Assembly (NCBI RefSeq): GCF_035621355.1
Contig: NZ_CP141769.1
Location: 1,550,001 to 1,614,000 of the forward strand
Direction of reading: 5' to 3'
Length of the DNA: 64,000 bases
Source of the DNA: Thiobacillus sp. SCUT-2
GTDB taxonomy: Bacteria > Pseudomonadota > Gammaproteobacteria > Burkholderiales > Thiobacillaceae
The notes under the pieces were generated by a model. It saw nothing but the letters and a program-made list of their open reading frames with translations. It was not told where the DNA came from and did not search any database. Position 1 is the first letter of the stretch. Each line of letters opens with the position of its first letter. Below, in pieces: positions 55,979 through 64,000 of the stretch. The translations under genes and the position numbers were made by a program.

Positions 55979-56722
55979 CTAGCTGAGCCGTCCGAGCCAA
56001 TCCGCCAGCTGCGCGACGCCCGCGCTCACGCCCTGGATCAGGAGCGGCACCGCCCATATCCACGCGACCATCAGCCCCAGCGCCGCGACGCCCAGCCCGA
56101 TCGAGAACATGTTCAGGCCGGGCGTGGTGCGCGCCACGATGCCGAAGGCCAGCTGGATCAGCAGCGCGAGCGCCAGCATCGGCAGCGCGAGCTGCACGCC
56201 GGTGACGAACAGCCAGCTGCCCGCCTCGCCCAGCGCACGCAGGTCGGCACCGCCCGGCAGGGCCGCGACGGGCATGGCGGCAAAACTGTCGCGCAAGGCA
56301 TGCACCACGAGCAGATGGCCGCTCGCGCCGAGAAAGGCCATCGCCGCGAGCCAGCCGGCGAGTGCGCGCCAGGCGGCGTCCGTGACCGTCGCCTGCTCCG
56401 CGGTGAGATTGAGGAGGCCGGCAGTCGCGGTGTGCCCGCTCCAGGTCAGCGCCGCCGCCACCGCGGCGAACACCAGCCAGACGCAGAGCGCGACCGCGGC
56501 GCCCCAGCCGAACTCGAGGCCCAGCCCCAGGAGGCCCGGCACGGAAAAGGGACGCACGGCGCCCACTGCGAGCCCGGGCGCGAGCGCAGCGGCGAGCACC
56601 GCCGCGAGGAACAGCCGCAGCTTCAACGGCAGGCGCCCCACCAGCGGGTCGAACACCGCCCAGCCGGCAACCCGGGCAAAGGCGAACAGCCACACCGACG
56701 CGCTCGCCTCGCTCAGCGGCAT
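55979..56722 (-). CDS. fliR: flagellar export apparatus protein FliR
   Basis: A 247-residue membrane protein of the flagellar type III export gate. Six hydrophobic segments are visible. Landmarks are the N-terminal [20 protein letters not shown], the [20 protein letters not shown] segment and [20 protein letters not shown], characteristic of FliR/SctT. Length is close to the usual 255-260. It starts 7 bp after fliQ and is the last flagellar gene of this operon; zwf follows. Confidence 0.95.
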   Translation of the reverse strand: MPLSEASASVWLFAFARVAGWAVFDPLVGRLPLKLRLFLAAVLAAALAPGLAVGAVRPFSVPGLLGLGLEFGWGAAVALCVWLVFAAVAAALTWSGHTATAGLLNLTAEQATVTDAAWRALAGWLAAMAFLGASGHLLVVHALRDSFAAMPVAALPGGADLRALGEAGSWLFVTGVQLALPMLALALLIQLAFGIVARTTPGLNMFSIGLGVAALGLMVAWIWAVPLLIQGVSAGVAQLADWLGRLS

Positions 56723-56729
56723 GGCTGCC

Positions 56730-56984
56730 TCATTCGACGAGGCCCGGGAAACCCGTCAGCAGGGTGCGCGCGAACTCCAGCAGCTGTCCGCCCATCCAGC
56801 CGCCCAGCAGCACCAGCACGAGCAGCACGACGATGAGCTTGGGGACGAAGGACAGGGTCGGCTCGAGGATCTGCGTGGCGGCCTGGAACAGGCTGACGAG
56901 GAAGGCGGTGACCAGCCCCGCGAGCAGCAGCGGCGCCGCGAGCAGGATCACCAGCCAGAGCGCGTCGCGGGCGAGGTCTTCCAT
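56730..56984 (-). CDS. fliQ: flagellar export apparatus protein FliQ
   Basis: An 84-residue two-helix export-gate protein (FliQ/SctS). It begins MEDLARDALWLVILLAAPLL and contains VTAFLVSLFQAATQILEPTL and FVPKLIVVLLVLVLLGGWMG. I chose the ATG at 56984, with GGAG 8 bp upstream; a TTG one codon earlier is also open. It lies after a 42-bp palindromic repeat that separates it from fliP. Confidence 0.95.
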   Translation of the reverse strand: MEDLARDALWLVILLAAPLLLAGLVTAFLVSLFQAATQILEPTLSFVPKLIVVLLVLVLLGGWMGGQLLEFARTLLTGFPGLVE

Positions 56985-57012
56985 CAAAGCTCTCCTCGCG
57001 CAGCGAAACCTT

Positions 57013-57054
57013 GTCCCCCTCCCCCATTCGGGGCGAGGGTGGGGAGAGGGGGAC
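57013..57054. repeat. palindromic intergenic repeat between fliP and fliQ
   Basis: A 42-bp imperfect inverted repeat lies in the 91-bp gap between fliP and fliQ. Its arms are GTCCCCCTC-type and GAGGGGGAC-type (57013-57025 and 57041-57054) around a 15-nt centre holding cattcggggcgag. It looks like the small CCCTCNCCC-type palindromic repeats scattered between genes in many proteobacteria; it may form an mRNA stem that tunes fliPQ levels. Confidence 0.5.
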
Positions 57055-57075
57055 GGCCAGGGTTCGCCATGGCCA

Positions 57076-57804
57076 TCAGAAACTGCCGATCAGCGAACCG
57101 ACCAGCAGGTGCCAGCCGTCGACGGTGACGAACAGCAGCAGCTTCAGCGGCAGCGAAACCAGCTGCGGCGGCATCATGACCATACCCAGCGCGGTCATCA
57201 CGGCCGCCACGACCAGGTCGATCACCAGGAAGGGCAGCACGACCATGAAGCCGATCTGGAAGGCCGTCTTGAGTTCGCTGGTCAGGAAGGCCGGCGCCAG
57301 CGCAGCGAGCGGCACCGTCTCGACGCGCTTGGGATCGATGCGCTTGTCGTCTTCGGTGAAGAGGCCGAGGTCCTCGGCGCGCGTCTGCCGCAGCATGAAG
57401 GCCTTGAGCGGCGCCGCGGCGCGTTCGGCGGCCGCCTCGAAGCCCAGCGTACCGGCCAGATAGGGCTGGTAGGCGTCGGCGTTGATCGCCTTCAGGGCGG
57501 GCGACATCACGAAAATCGTCAGCAGCAGCGCGAGCCCGGTCAGCACCAGGTTCGGCGGCGCGGTCGGGCTGCCGAGCCCCTGGCGCAGCAGGAACAGCAC
57601 CACCGCGATCCGCGTGAAGGCGGTGAAGGCCAGCAGCAGCGCCGGCAGGAAAGGGAACAGCAGCAGCCAGGGCAGGCTGGCGCCGGGTACGCCGATCACC
57701 TGGCCGCCGGCGCCGGGCGTCACGGCGAGCAGGGGCACGCTGGCGTCGCCGGCCCAGGCCGGCGCGCCCAGCGCCAGCGCGAGGAGGAAAACAAGCGCCT
57801 TCAT
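57076..57804 (-). CDS. fliP: flagellar export apparatus protein FliP
   Basis: A 242-residue export-gate protein (FliP/SctR) with a cleavable signal peptide (MKALVFLLALALGAPAWA) and four TM helices. Landmarks: LLLFPFLPALLLAFTAFTRI, VLFLLRQGLGSPTAPPNLVL, LTIFVMSPALKAINADAYQP and the C-terminal FQIGFMVVLPFLVIDLVVAA with MPPQLVSLPLKLLLFV. Length is normal. Its start overlaps the fliO stop (ATGA). Confidence 0.97.
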   Translation of the reverse strand: MKALVFLLALALGAPAWAGDASVPLLAVTPGAGGQVIGVPGASLPWLLLFPFLPALLLAFTAFTRIAVVLFLLRQGLGSPTAPPNLVLTGLALLLTIFVMSPALKAINADAYQPYLAGTLGFEAAAERAAAPLKAFMLRQTRAEDLGLFTEDDKRIDPKRVETVPLAALAPAFLTSELKTAFQIGFMVVLPFLVIDLVVAAVMTALGMVMMPPQLVSLPLKLLLFVTVDGWHLLVGSLIGSF

Positions 57805-58136
57805 CGCATGCGCTCCGCACCGCCGTCCGGCTTCGGCCGGGTGTGCAGCAGCCGCACGTTGCCGCCGCCCACGCCGAGCAGCAGCCAGGTGTCGTCGACC
57901 TCGACCACGACGACGCGTTCGCGCGCGCCGACCGCCGTGGTCCCCACCACCTTGACCACGCCCTGGGCGCCGGCGCCCGGCAGGTAGCGCCGCACCAGCC
58001 AGGCGACCGCGACAAAGCCGCCGAGGATCAGCACGAGGCTGAGCAGCACCGTCGCCATGCCCGCCGCCGGGCTCGTCGCCGCGAGCGCCCAGGATGGAAC
58101 CAGCAGGAGCCCCCCTGCCCCCCAGAATCTAGCCAT
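57801..58136 (-). CDS. fliO: flagellar biosynthesis protein FliO
   Basis: A 111-residue membrane protein with an N-terminal hydrophobic lead, a TM helix (about residues 27-48, GMATVLLSLVLILGGFVAVA) and a cytosolic part with VKVVGTTAVGARERVVVVEV and DDTWLLLGVGGGNVRLLHT, the usual FliO signature. FliO helps assemble the FliP ring. It overlaps the preceding 151-residue ORF by 8 bp and fliP by 4 bp. Confidence 0.9.
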   Translation of the reverse strand: MARFWGAGGLLLVPSWALAATSPAAGMATVLLSLVLILGGFVAVAWLVRRYLPGAGAQGVVKVVGTTAVGARERVVVVEVDDTWLLLGVGGGNVRLLHTRPKPDGGAERMR

Positions 58137-58584
58137 GCCGGATGACCTCCCGCGCCCAGCGCGTCATGTCGTCGGTGGAAGACGGCAGCTGCACGACCAG
58201 CCCCGCCTCGGTGGAATCGGCCGCGATGCGCCACGCGAGCACGGGCGGCAACGTGCCCTGCGCCGGCGCATCGAGCCAGCACTCGGCCAGCGCGGCATCC
58301 AGCGTGCGGATGCAGGTGCCGGGCACGAAGGGCGCCGCGCCGGCCACGCGGCGCCCACCCAGGCGGCGCGTCAGCCACAGCGCGCTCAAGGCCGGATCGG
58401 GGTGCCACGCGGGATGCGCCGGGGCCGCTGCGGGCGCGGGCGCCACGCAGGCCTCCAGCCGGACGGGCAGCTGCAGCCGTGCGCTCAGGATGGCGGCGAG
58501 CCTGCGCGTCAGGCGCTCGGAGAGGCCGTCGCCCGGCGCGGTGAGGAAGGCGACTTCCGCCGGCGTGAGCCCGTGCAGCGCCAT
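58129..58584 (-). CDS. unassigned 151-residue protein, possibly a FliM/SctQ middle-domain remnant
   Basis: The protein lies between fliJ and fliO, where fliK-L-M-N normally sit. It has no SpoA (FliN-like) domain and no signal. Three stretches resemble the CheC-like middle domain of FliM/SctQ: LSERLTRRLAAILSARLQL (21-39), DPALSALWLTRRLGGRR (63-79) and CIRTLDAALAECWLDA (91-106). An Ala/Pro-rich insert occupies about 48-60. I infer a reduced FliM-like subunit; an unrelated chaperone is possible. The start overlaps the fliJ stop by one base and the end overlaps fliO, so it is certainly part of the operon. Confidence 0.75.
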   Translation of the reverse strand: MALHGLTPAEVAFLTAPGDGLSERLTRRLAAILSARLQLPVRLEACVAPAPAAAPAHPAWHPDPALSALWLTRRLGGRRVAGAAPFVPGTCIRTLDAALAECWLDAPAQGTLPPVLAWRIAADSTEAGLVVQLPSSTDDMTRWAREVIRHG

Positions 58585-59030
58585 CAGCGTCCCCCGCCCT
58601 CGCGCCGATGCGTCAGCTCGACCAGCTCGTCGTGGTCGCGCTGCTCGAGACGCCTCTGCTGAACCGCGGCATGAGCCCGGTGGCGCTGTTCCAGCAGACG
58701 CAGCGCCTTCACCCGCTGTTCGCTCTGCAGCCACTCGGCCAGCCGGGCCTGCCATTCGCGATGCGCGGCGTCGATGGCGGCCTGCGCCGCCAGCATGTCT
58801 TCGGCCTGCGCGCACTGCAGCCGATGGGTTTCCCGCAGCTGCGCGGCCGGCACGCCGCCGCGCAGCTCGCCCGCCAGCTGCACGATGCGTGCGTCGCGCA
58901 GCGCGCGCAGCTGCACCTGATGGCCGCGCGCACGCAGCCACATGCCGTGGGCGAGCTTGACGGCGCGCGCCAGCGCTTCGCTGCGCCGTTCGGCGAGCTG
59001 CAGCACGCGCGCCAGCGCGAACGGCTTCAT
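58584..59030 (-). CDS. fliJ: flagellar protein FliJ
   Basis: A 148-residue alpha-helical protein of the export ATPase stalk. Almost the whole sequence is coiled coil, rich in Arg, Glu, Gln, Ala and Leu (for example [20 protein letters not shown] and [20 protein letters not shown]). The ending [15 protein letters not shown] is like other FliJ tails. It overlaps the fliI stop by ATGA and follows the standard fliI-fliJ order. Family assignment rests on composition, length and position rather than strict motifs. Confidence 0.88.
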   Translation of the reverse strand: MKPFALARVLQLAERRSEALARAVKLAHGMWLRARGHQVQLRALRDARIVQLAGELRGGVPAAQLRETHRLQCAQAEDMLAAQAAIDAAHREWQARLAEWLQSEQRVKALRLLEQRHRAHAAVQQRRLEQRDHDELVELTHRREGGGR

Positions 59031-60421
59031 CCGAGCACCTCCTCGAGGCCGGCGCGCGCCTCGTCCAGCGTCGAGTGCTCGCGCATGCCCTGCATCAGGT
59101 ACTGCTGCATGCGCGGATAAAGCCGCACGCCCTCGTCGAGCACCACGTCGGCGCCGGGGACGTAGGCGCCGACGGCGAGCAGGTCGCGGCTGCGCATGTA
59201 GCGCGAATAGAGATACTTGAAGCGGCGCGTCCGCTCCAGCGCCTCGTCGGACAGCAGGTCGGGCTGCGCCCGGCTGATCGAGGCCTCGATGTCGATCGCG
59301 GGATAATGGCCCGCGTCGGCGAGATCGCGGGAGAGGACGATGTGGCCATCGAGGATCGCGCGCGCCGCGTCGGCGATCGGATCCTGCTGGTCGTCGCCTT
59401 CCATCAGCACGGTGAAGAACGCGGTGATCGATCCGCTGCCGCTGCGGCCGTTGCCGGCACGCTCGGCGAGCTGCGGCAGCTTGGCGAACACCGACGGCGG
59501 ATAGCCCTTGGTCGCAGGCGGCTCGCCGATCGCCAGCGCCACCTCGCGCTGCGCCATGGCGTAGCGGGTGAGCGAATCCATGATCAGCAGCACATGCTTG
59601 CCCTGGTCGCGGAAATACTCGGCGATCGACATCGCGTATGCCGCGCCGTTCAGCCGCATCAGCGGCGGATGGTCGGCAGGCGCCGCCACCACCACGGCGC
59701 GGGCCATGCCCTCGGCGCCGAGGATGCGCTCGATGAATTCCTTCACCTCGCGGCCGCGCTCGCCGATCAGCCCCACCACCACCACGTCGGCCTCGGTCAT
59801 CCGCGCCATCATGCCGAGCAGCACGCTTTTTCCGACGCCGGAGCCGGCAAACAGGCCGAGGCGCTGGCCGCGTCCGACCGTCAGGAGGCCGTTCAGCGCG
59901 CGCACGCCGACGTCGAGCGTCTGGCGAATCGGCGCGCGCTCGAGCGGGTTGATCGGACGGCTGTAGAGCGGCACGCGGCGTTCCAGCGACAAGGGTCCGA
60001 GGCCGTCGAGCGGCCGTCCGGCGCCGTCGAGCACGCGCCCCAGCAGGCTGTCGCCGACCGGCACCTGGCGCACCCGGTCCTGGGCCCGGCGGCGCGGGAT
60101 GTAGCGCATGCCGGGGCGCGGCGGCTGCGCCGCCATCGGATTGTCCGGCACCACCCGCGCCCCCGGCATCACGCCATAGATGTCGGTGGCCGGCATGATG
60201 AACAGGCGGTCGCCGGAAAAGCCCGCGACCTCGGCCTCGATGCTCTGGCCGCCGGGGATGTGGATGTGGCACTGGCTGCCGACCGGCAGGCGCAGGCCCA
60301 CTGCTTCCATGACCAGGCCCGACACCCGCGTGAGCCGCCCGCTGGACGCGATCGGCGTCGCCCAGCTGACCGCCCGTCGGCAGTCGGCCAGGTATTCGCG
60401 CAGGCGCACGATGCGGTCCAT
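59027..60421 (-). CDS. fliI: flagellum-specific ATP synthase FliI
   Basis: A 464-residue F1-beta-like ATPase that drives unfolding and release of export substrates. Walker A is AGSGVGKS (192-199), Walker B is in [20 protein letters not shown], and the [12 protein letters not shown] and [17 protein letters not shown] stretches are typical of FliI. Length is normal. The ATG at 60421 ([18 protein letters not shown]) overlaps the fliH stop by one base; the much longer frame upstream is an Arg-rich shadow. Confidence 0.97.
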   Translation of the reverse strand: MDRIVRLREYLADCRRAVSWATPIASSGRLTRVSGLVMEAVGLRLPVGSQCHIHIPGGQSIEAEVAGFSGDRLFIMPATDIYGVMPGARVVPDNPMAAQPPRPGMRYIPRRRAQDRVRQVPVGDSLLGRVLDGAGRPLDGLGPLSLERRVPLYSRPINPLERAPIRQTLDVGVRALNGLLTVGRGQRLGLFAGSGVGKSVLLGMMARMTEADVVVVGLIGERGREVKEFIERILGAEGMARAVVVAAPADHPPLMRLNGAAYAMSIAEYFRDQGKHVLLIMDSLTRYAMAQREVALAIGEPPATKGYPPSVFAKLPQLAERAGNGRSGSGSITAFFTVLMEGDDQQDPIADAARAILDGHIVLSRDLADAGHYPAIDIEASISRAQPDLLSDEALERTRRFKYLYSRYMRSRDLLAVGAYVPGADVVLDEGVRLYPRMQQYLMQGMREHSTLDEARAGLEEVLG

Positions 60422-61032
60422 CACTCGAGCCAGCCCTGGTTGCTGCCGAGCATCTGCACCACCTGCCGCCAGCGCGCCGGCAGGGTGGCGTCGAGGTCGC
60501 CCTGCGAGGTTTCGATCAGGCAGCCGCCGCGCACGATGCGCACGTCCTCGACGATGCGCAGGCGGTTCTTGTCGAGCACCTGGTCGAGGTGCGGGCGCAC
60601 CAGCGCGGCGTCGTCGGGATGCAGCAGCAGACGGGCCTCGCGGGTCGTCTCGGCCATCTGCTTCAGCGCCAGGTTGATGACGTCGAGGATGCGCTCCGGG
60701 CGCACGGCGAGTTCGCCCGCCACCACCTGGCGCGCGACGTCGAGCGCCAGTTCCAGCACCATGTCGGCGAGCCGGAAATCGAGGTTGTCGAGGGTCGAGG
60801 AGAAGCTCTCGGCGAGCTGCTTCATGCGGCTGCATGCCTGCTCGCCCTCGGTGCGCCCCGCCGCCATGCCTTCGGCATAGCCCTCCGCGCGCGCCGCTTC
60901 GCGCAGGGCCGCGAGCTCGGCCTCGGGGTCCGGCACGGCCGGTGCGTCGCCGTTCGCCACCGCCAGCTCGACCACCTCCCATTGCTCGAACGCCGTCCGG
61001 TCGTCGCGCGTGCCGTCGTCGCGTGTGCTCAT
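60421..61032 (-). CDS. fliH: flagellar assembly protein FliH
   Basis: A 203-residue FliI regulator. It has an acidic N-terminus, a glycine-repeat helix ([21 protein letters not shown] region) typical of FliH, and a C-terminal domain similar to F1 delta ([20 protein letters not shown], then [19 protein letters not shown]). It binds FliI and the C-ring (FliN) in other bacteria, and FliN is missing here. It overlaps fliG (ATGA) and fliI. Confidence 0.93.
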   Translation of the reverse strand: MSTRDDGTRDDRTAFEQWEVVELAVANGDAPAVPDPEAELAALREAARAEGYAEGMAAGRTEGEQACSRMKQLAESFSSTLDNLDFRLADMVLELALDVARQVVAGELAVRPERILDVINLALKQMAETTREARLLLHPDDAALVRPHLDQVLDKNRLRIVEDVRIVRGGCLIETSQGDLDATLPARWRQVVQMLGSNQGWLE

Positions 61033-61997
61033 GCCGCCTCCTCATCCGGGAACAGGATCGCGCCCTCGGCGGCGAGCCGCCGCAAGGTCGCGCCGGCCTC
61101 GTCCTGCGCCGCCTGGATGGCGGTCACCGGCACGGCGCCGAGCGTGTCCAGGTCGGTCCGCATGCGCTGCGCCGCGGTCGGGCTCATGACTGCCGTCAGC
61201 GCGTCCAGCACGCGGCCATCGCTGCCTTTCAGCGCATGCAGCAGCGTACGCGCGCCGATGTTGCGCAGGAAGGTCTTGCGGCTGGCCTCGGGCAGGCGTG
61301 CGAGGTCCTCGAACCCCAGGTTGCGCGCACGCAGGCGCGCCGCCAGGTCGGCATCGTTGCGGTCGAGCTGCACCAGCGCGGCCGCCGCGCTGCCTTCGCT
61401 CATCTGTCCCAGCAGGCTCGCCACCGCCGCCTCGCCCTGCGGCGCCGCGGCGGCCGCTTCCAGCCCCGCCAGCCAGTCGTCGAGTTCGGCCAGCATGTCG
61501 GCGCTCGGCGTCTCGCTGTGCGCGAGGCTCAGCAGCGTGTCGGCGCGCGTCGGCCCGGGCAGCAGTTCCAGCACCGCCGCGGCGACGTCGCGCGGCAGCT
61601 GCCCCGCCACCACCGCGATCAGCTGCGGCGCCTGCCCGTCGAGCAGGCCGGCGATCTCGGCCGGCTCGCGCCATGCCAGCTTCTCGAGCGCCTGCGCGCC
61701 GGGCGCGCCGAGGCGCTGCAGGATGGCCTGCGCCCGTTCCGGCTGGAACGCCTGCTTCAGCGCGTCGTCGAGAAAACGGCCGGTGTCGGCGGCGAATCCG
61801 GTCTGCTCCGCGGCCTCGGCCGCGTAGTCGCGCAGGATCGCACGCACGCGCTCGCGCGGCAGCACGCCCACTTCGCGCATCGCGGCGCCGATGCGACTGA
61901 TCTCGAGCGGGCTCAGGTAGCGGAACACGGCGGCGGTCGCTTCCTCGCCGAGGGCGAGCAGCAGGGCGGCCGCCTTGTCGATGCCGGGCTGGCTCAT
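61029..61997 (-). CDS. fliG: flagellar motor switch protein FliG
   Basis: A 322-residue C-ring protein that normally links FliF to FliM and carries the torque-generating helix. N-terminal [21 protein letters not shown] and the later [20 protein letters not shown] and [16 protein letters not shown] fit FliG. At the position of the charged torque helix the usual Asp-Asp-Arg reads Pro-Glu-Ala ([20 protein letters not shown]). The start ([16 protein letters not shown]) overlaps fliF; length is near the family norm (~330). Confidence 0.93.
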   Translation of the reverse strand: MSQPGIDKAAALLLALGEEATAAVFRYLSPLEISRIGAAMREVGVLPRERVRAILRDYAAEAAEQTGFAADTGRFLDDALKQAFQPERAQAILQRLGAPGAQALEKLAWREPAEIAGLLDGQAPQLIAVVAGQLPRDVAAAVLELLPGPTRADTLLSLAHSETPSADMLAELDDWLAGLEAAAAAPQGEAAVASLLGQMSEGSAAAALVQLDRNDADLAARLRARNLGFEDLARLPEASRKTFLRNIGARTLLHALKGSDGRVLDALTAVMSPTAAQRMRTDLDTLGAVPVTAIQAAQDEAGATLRRLAAEGAILFPDEEAA

Positions 61998-63325
61998 GCG
62001 CGCATCCACAACTTGATGACGTCGGCGGTCACCCGCGGGTTGGCGAGCACCTGGCTGCGGGCGGCGGCCAGTTCGTCGTCGAGATCGTCGCGCTGCGGCG
62101 CCTCGACCGCGGGCGGGCGGCGGGTGCGCTGCCACACGGCCAGCACGATCAGCAGCAGCACGGCGGCTCCTGCCGCCGGCGCCCACAGCGGCCATGCGGG
62201 CGAAGCCTGCGGCACGGCGGGCGACGGCAGCCGCGGAATCGGCCGCGGCGCGGGCGCCGCCGGCGGCGCCGCGGACGGCTGTGCGGTCGCGGCAACCGGC
62301 AGCGCATAGACATTCAGGGTGTCGCCGCGCGCCGGCTGCAGGTCGAGCGCCTCGCGCGCAAGCTGGCCGGCGCGCGCGAGTTCATCGGCACCGGCCTCGA
62401 ATCCCAGGATCACGATCGCGCTCACGCGCCGCACGCGGCCTTCCGGCGTATGCGTGGTGCGCACCGTTTTCTCCAGCGGCCGCGCCTGCCCAGCGACAAC
62501 GACGGTGCGCATCCGCTCCTCGGTCTGCTGCACGTCGGTGTCGTCGAGCGTGGCCGTCACCTGGACGTTGACCCGGTCCTTGCCGAGCCAGGGCGTGAGC
62601 ACCGCGAGCACCCGCCGCGCCAGGTCCTGCTCGACCGCCAGCCGCCGCGACTGCACCACCTCCGGCGCGCCGCCGCCAAGCAGGACGCCGTGCGGATCGA
62701 GCACCTGCACGTCGGCGCGCTTCATGCGCGGCACGCTCGCCGCGACCAGGGTCTGGATCGTCGCCACCTGGTCGGCCGAGAGCCGTGCGCCGGGGCGCAG
62801 CCGCACCAGCACCGCGGCGGTCGCCGCCGGCGCGTCGCGCAGGAAAGGCGAGACCTTCGGCAAGGCGAGATGCACGCGCGCCAGCTCGATGGCGTCGAGC
62901 GACTGGATCGAACGCGCGAGGTCGATCTCGAGCGCATGCTGGTAACGCTGCTGCTCTTCGAGCGACGAGGCGCCGAAGCGCGGCGCGCGCTCGACCGCAT
63001 CCTGCGCATCGGCATCCGAGCGCGGCAGCCCGCGCGCCGCGAGGCGGTAGCGGGCGACGTGCAGTTCCTCGGCCGGCACCTCGATGCTGCCGTCGCGCGC
63101 CGACAGGCGATAGGGGATGTCGAGCTGGTCGAGCGCGGCGATGACCTCGCCTCCCGCCCGGTCGGACAGGTGGGCGTAGAGGACGCGGTAGACCGGAGGA
63201 TTGAACCAGACGTAGGCCGCCGCCAGCCCGGCGAACGGCAGCAGCACCAGCAGGGCCAGCATGACGCGGCGCCAGGGGCTCGCTTCGGCGATCAGGTCGC
63301 GCAGGCCGCTCAGCCAGCCCGGCAC
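61994..63325 (-). CDS. fliF: flagellar MS-ring protein FliF (short form)
   Basis: A 443-residue MS-ring protein, about 100 residues shorter than usual. TM1 is near residues 20-42 (MLALLVLLPFAGLAAAYVWF), followed by ring-building motifs LYAHLSDRAGGEVIAALDQL and ARVHLALPKVSPFLRDAPAA, and TM2 near 365-385. The stretch normally forming the long beta-collar is reduced to NVQVTATLDDTDVQQTEERM and a short loop. A FliG-binding-like tail ([13 protein letters not shown]) is kept. Start: GTG at 63325 is preceded by GAGG 8 bp away; GTG at 63334 (MRPVPGWL) is the alternative. Confidence 0.93.
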   Translation of the reverse strand: MPGWLSGLRDLIAEASPWRRVMLALLVLLPFAGLAAAYVWFNPPVYRVLYAHLSDRAGGEVIAALDQLDIPYRLSARDGSIEVPAEELHVARYRLAARGLPRSDADAQDAVERAPRFGASSLEEQQRYQHALEIDLARSIQSLDAIELARVHLALPKVSPFLRDAPAATAAVLVRLRPGARLSADQVATIQTLVAASVPRMKRADVQVLDPHGVLLGGGAPEVVQSRRLAVEQDLARRVLAVLTPWLGKDRVNVQVTATLDDTDVQQTEERMRTVVVAGQARPLEKTVRTTHTPEGRVRRVSAIVILGFEAGADELARAGQLAREALDLQPARGDTLNVYALPVAATAQPSAAPPAAPAPRPIPRLPSPAVPQASPAWPLWAPAAGAAVLLLIVLAVWQRTRRPPAVEAPQRDDLDDELAAARSQVLANPRVTADVIKLWMRA

Positions 63326-63399
63326 GGGACGCACCTCGTCTGTCCGGCCGGGTCCGGCCGCATCGCTTCACGCGGGATGATTTGGATACTCACGCGGCG

Positions 63400-63405
63400 A
63401 TTATA
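63400..63405 (-). promoter_or_regulatory. -10 element upstream of fliF
   Basis: A perfect TATAAT occurs on the minus strand 75 bp upstream of fliF. No good -35 is found at 16-18 bp, and no sigma54-type GG/GC pair or sigma28-type box was recognised. It may be a weak housekeeping promoter for the fli operon. Confidence 0.3.
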
Positions 63406-63453
63406 TTGAACCGGCGCGCAAATGGCTGCATGCCGCTGCGCCGGGGAACGGCA

Positions 63454-63906
63454 CTAGAGCCAGTCCGGCGTCGCCACCGCGCGCAGCACGACCTGCAGCT
63501 GCCCGCCCCGTTCGCGGCCCTGGAACCACCAGATCGCGCCCTTCTTCACCGCGAGGTCGCCGCGCTGGCCGGCGAGCAGCTGCATCGCCACCTGCCCCAG
63601 CGTCGGCTGGTGGCCGACGACGAGCACCGGGTGCACGCCATCGGGCCAGCCGGCCGCGGCGAGCACCTCGTCCGCGCGCGCGCCCGGCGCCACCGCCGGC
63701 GACTCCGTGTAGTCGCGGCCCAGCGCCTGCGCCGTCTGCAGCGCGCGCGCCGCCGGACTGACCAGGATGCGGATGTCCTCGGGCAAGCGCGGATTGAGCC
63801 AGTCCGCCACCCGCGCCGCCAGCTTGCGGCCCTTTTCGGTGAGCTCGCGGCCGAGGTCGGGAACGCCGTCCTCCGCCTCCGCATGCCGCCACAAAATCAG
63901 ATCCAT
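63454..63906 (-). CDS. sixA: phosphohistidine phosphatase SixA
   Basis: A 150-residue small histidine phosphatase. The catalytic motif is DLILWRHAEAEDG at the N-terminus; LVSPAARALQTAQAL and VLVVGHQPTLGQVAM supply the second Arg and His. SixA removes phosphate from phosphohistidine of HPt proteins such as those in phosphotransfer relays. An AGGAGA site lies 6 bp upstream of the start. A divergent fli promoter region separates it from fliF by 119 bp. Confidence 0.93.
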   Translation of the reverse strand: MDLILWRHAEAEDGVPDLGRELTEKGRKLAARVADWLNPRLPEDIRILVSPAARALQTAQALGRDYTESPAVAPGARADEVLAAAGWPDGVHPVLVVGHQPTLGQVAMQLLAGQRGDLAVKKGAIWWFQGRERGGQLQVVLRAVATPDWL

Positions 63907-63946
63907 CCGCTTCTCCTCGCAATATCGGTCGACATGGGACGTCCTT

Positions 63947-64000
63947 CTACCACCACGGTTTCAGCGCCAGGAAGTCGCGCAGGTGTCCGGCGCCGGCGTC
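63947..64000 (-). CDS. C-terminal tail of an unidentified protein (partial)
   Basis: The last 17 codons and stop of a minus-strand gene are visible, reading AGHLRDFLALKPWW near the end, 40 bp before sixA starts. The remainder is beyond the window. The tail is too short to name the gene; its close spacing suggests it is co-transcribed with sixA. Confidence 0.45.
   Translation of the reverse strand, partial: DAGAGHLRDFLALKPWW

Overview
The window is about 64 kb of a GC-rich (roughly 65%) bacterial chromosome with almost no non-coding space: the longest gap between genes is about 206 bp (47481-47686), and no stretch over 300 bases lacks a gene. Gene content and order point to a betaproteobacterium. 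Supporting features are the block fur/bamE-dapB-carA-carB-greA-yhbY-rlmE-ftsH-folP-glmM-tpiA-secG-tRNA-Leu-nuoA..N, DUF2818 after nuoN, and the CNP1-like protein before proB. The style resembles sulfur-oxidising Thiobacillus-type organisms; that placement is inference from general knowledge, not a database match.

Layout. 1-1.6 kb: the 3' end of mutS, a small overlapping ORF and a convergent S4-domain protein. 1.6-16.4 kb: a complete 14-gene complex I operon (nuoA to nuoN, minus strand) plus DUF2818, with a sigma70-like promoter before nuoA. 16.5-21.6 kb: tRNA-Leu(GAG), secG, tpiA and a Pho-box-driven pstSCAB operon without phoU. 21.7-27.9 kb: glmM, folP, ftsH, rlmE, divergent yhbY, a DUF4149 protein and greA. 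27.8-35.1 kb: carB, carA, a glutaredoxin, dapB, a bamE fused to an NTF2-like domain, and divergent fur. 35.1-40.2 kb: btuF and cobC-like cobalamin genes in an operon with proB and a CNP1-like gene, then a nitroreductase, a CDF cation exporter and DUF2784. 40.2-45.0 kb: a P-type ATPase, pirin and cyclopropane fatty acid synthase. 45.0-49.8 kb: a redox-stress block (rubrerythrin, GlpC-like Fe-S oxidoreductase and DUF3501 on one strand; msrB, a flavin reductase and an exported metallo-hydrolase on the other). 49.8-56 kb: dapA-bamC-metallohydrolase-rhlE-DUF3301 and zwf. 56-63.4 kb: a flagellar export/basal-body operon fliFGHIJ-X-OPQR. 63.4-64 kb: sixA and the tail of an unidentified gene.

The most unusual parts are these. 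(1) The flagellar operon has a short FliF, a FliG with altered torque-helix residues, and an unnamed 151-residue protein where fliK-L-M-N would be expected; it looks like a cut-down FliM/SctQ middle domain. (2) A rubrerythrin without a rubredoxin domain is linked to a GlpC-like oxidoreductase and DUF3501, behind a 7-1-7 palindrome of Fur-superfamily type that recurs upstream of ftsH. (3) BamE carries a long Ala/Pro linker and an NTF2-like domain. (4) A 148-bp element with inverted ends splits the nuo operon between nuoI and nuoJ. No CRISPR array, rRNA, prophage or transposase gene was seen.
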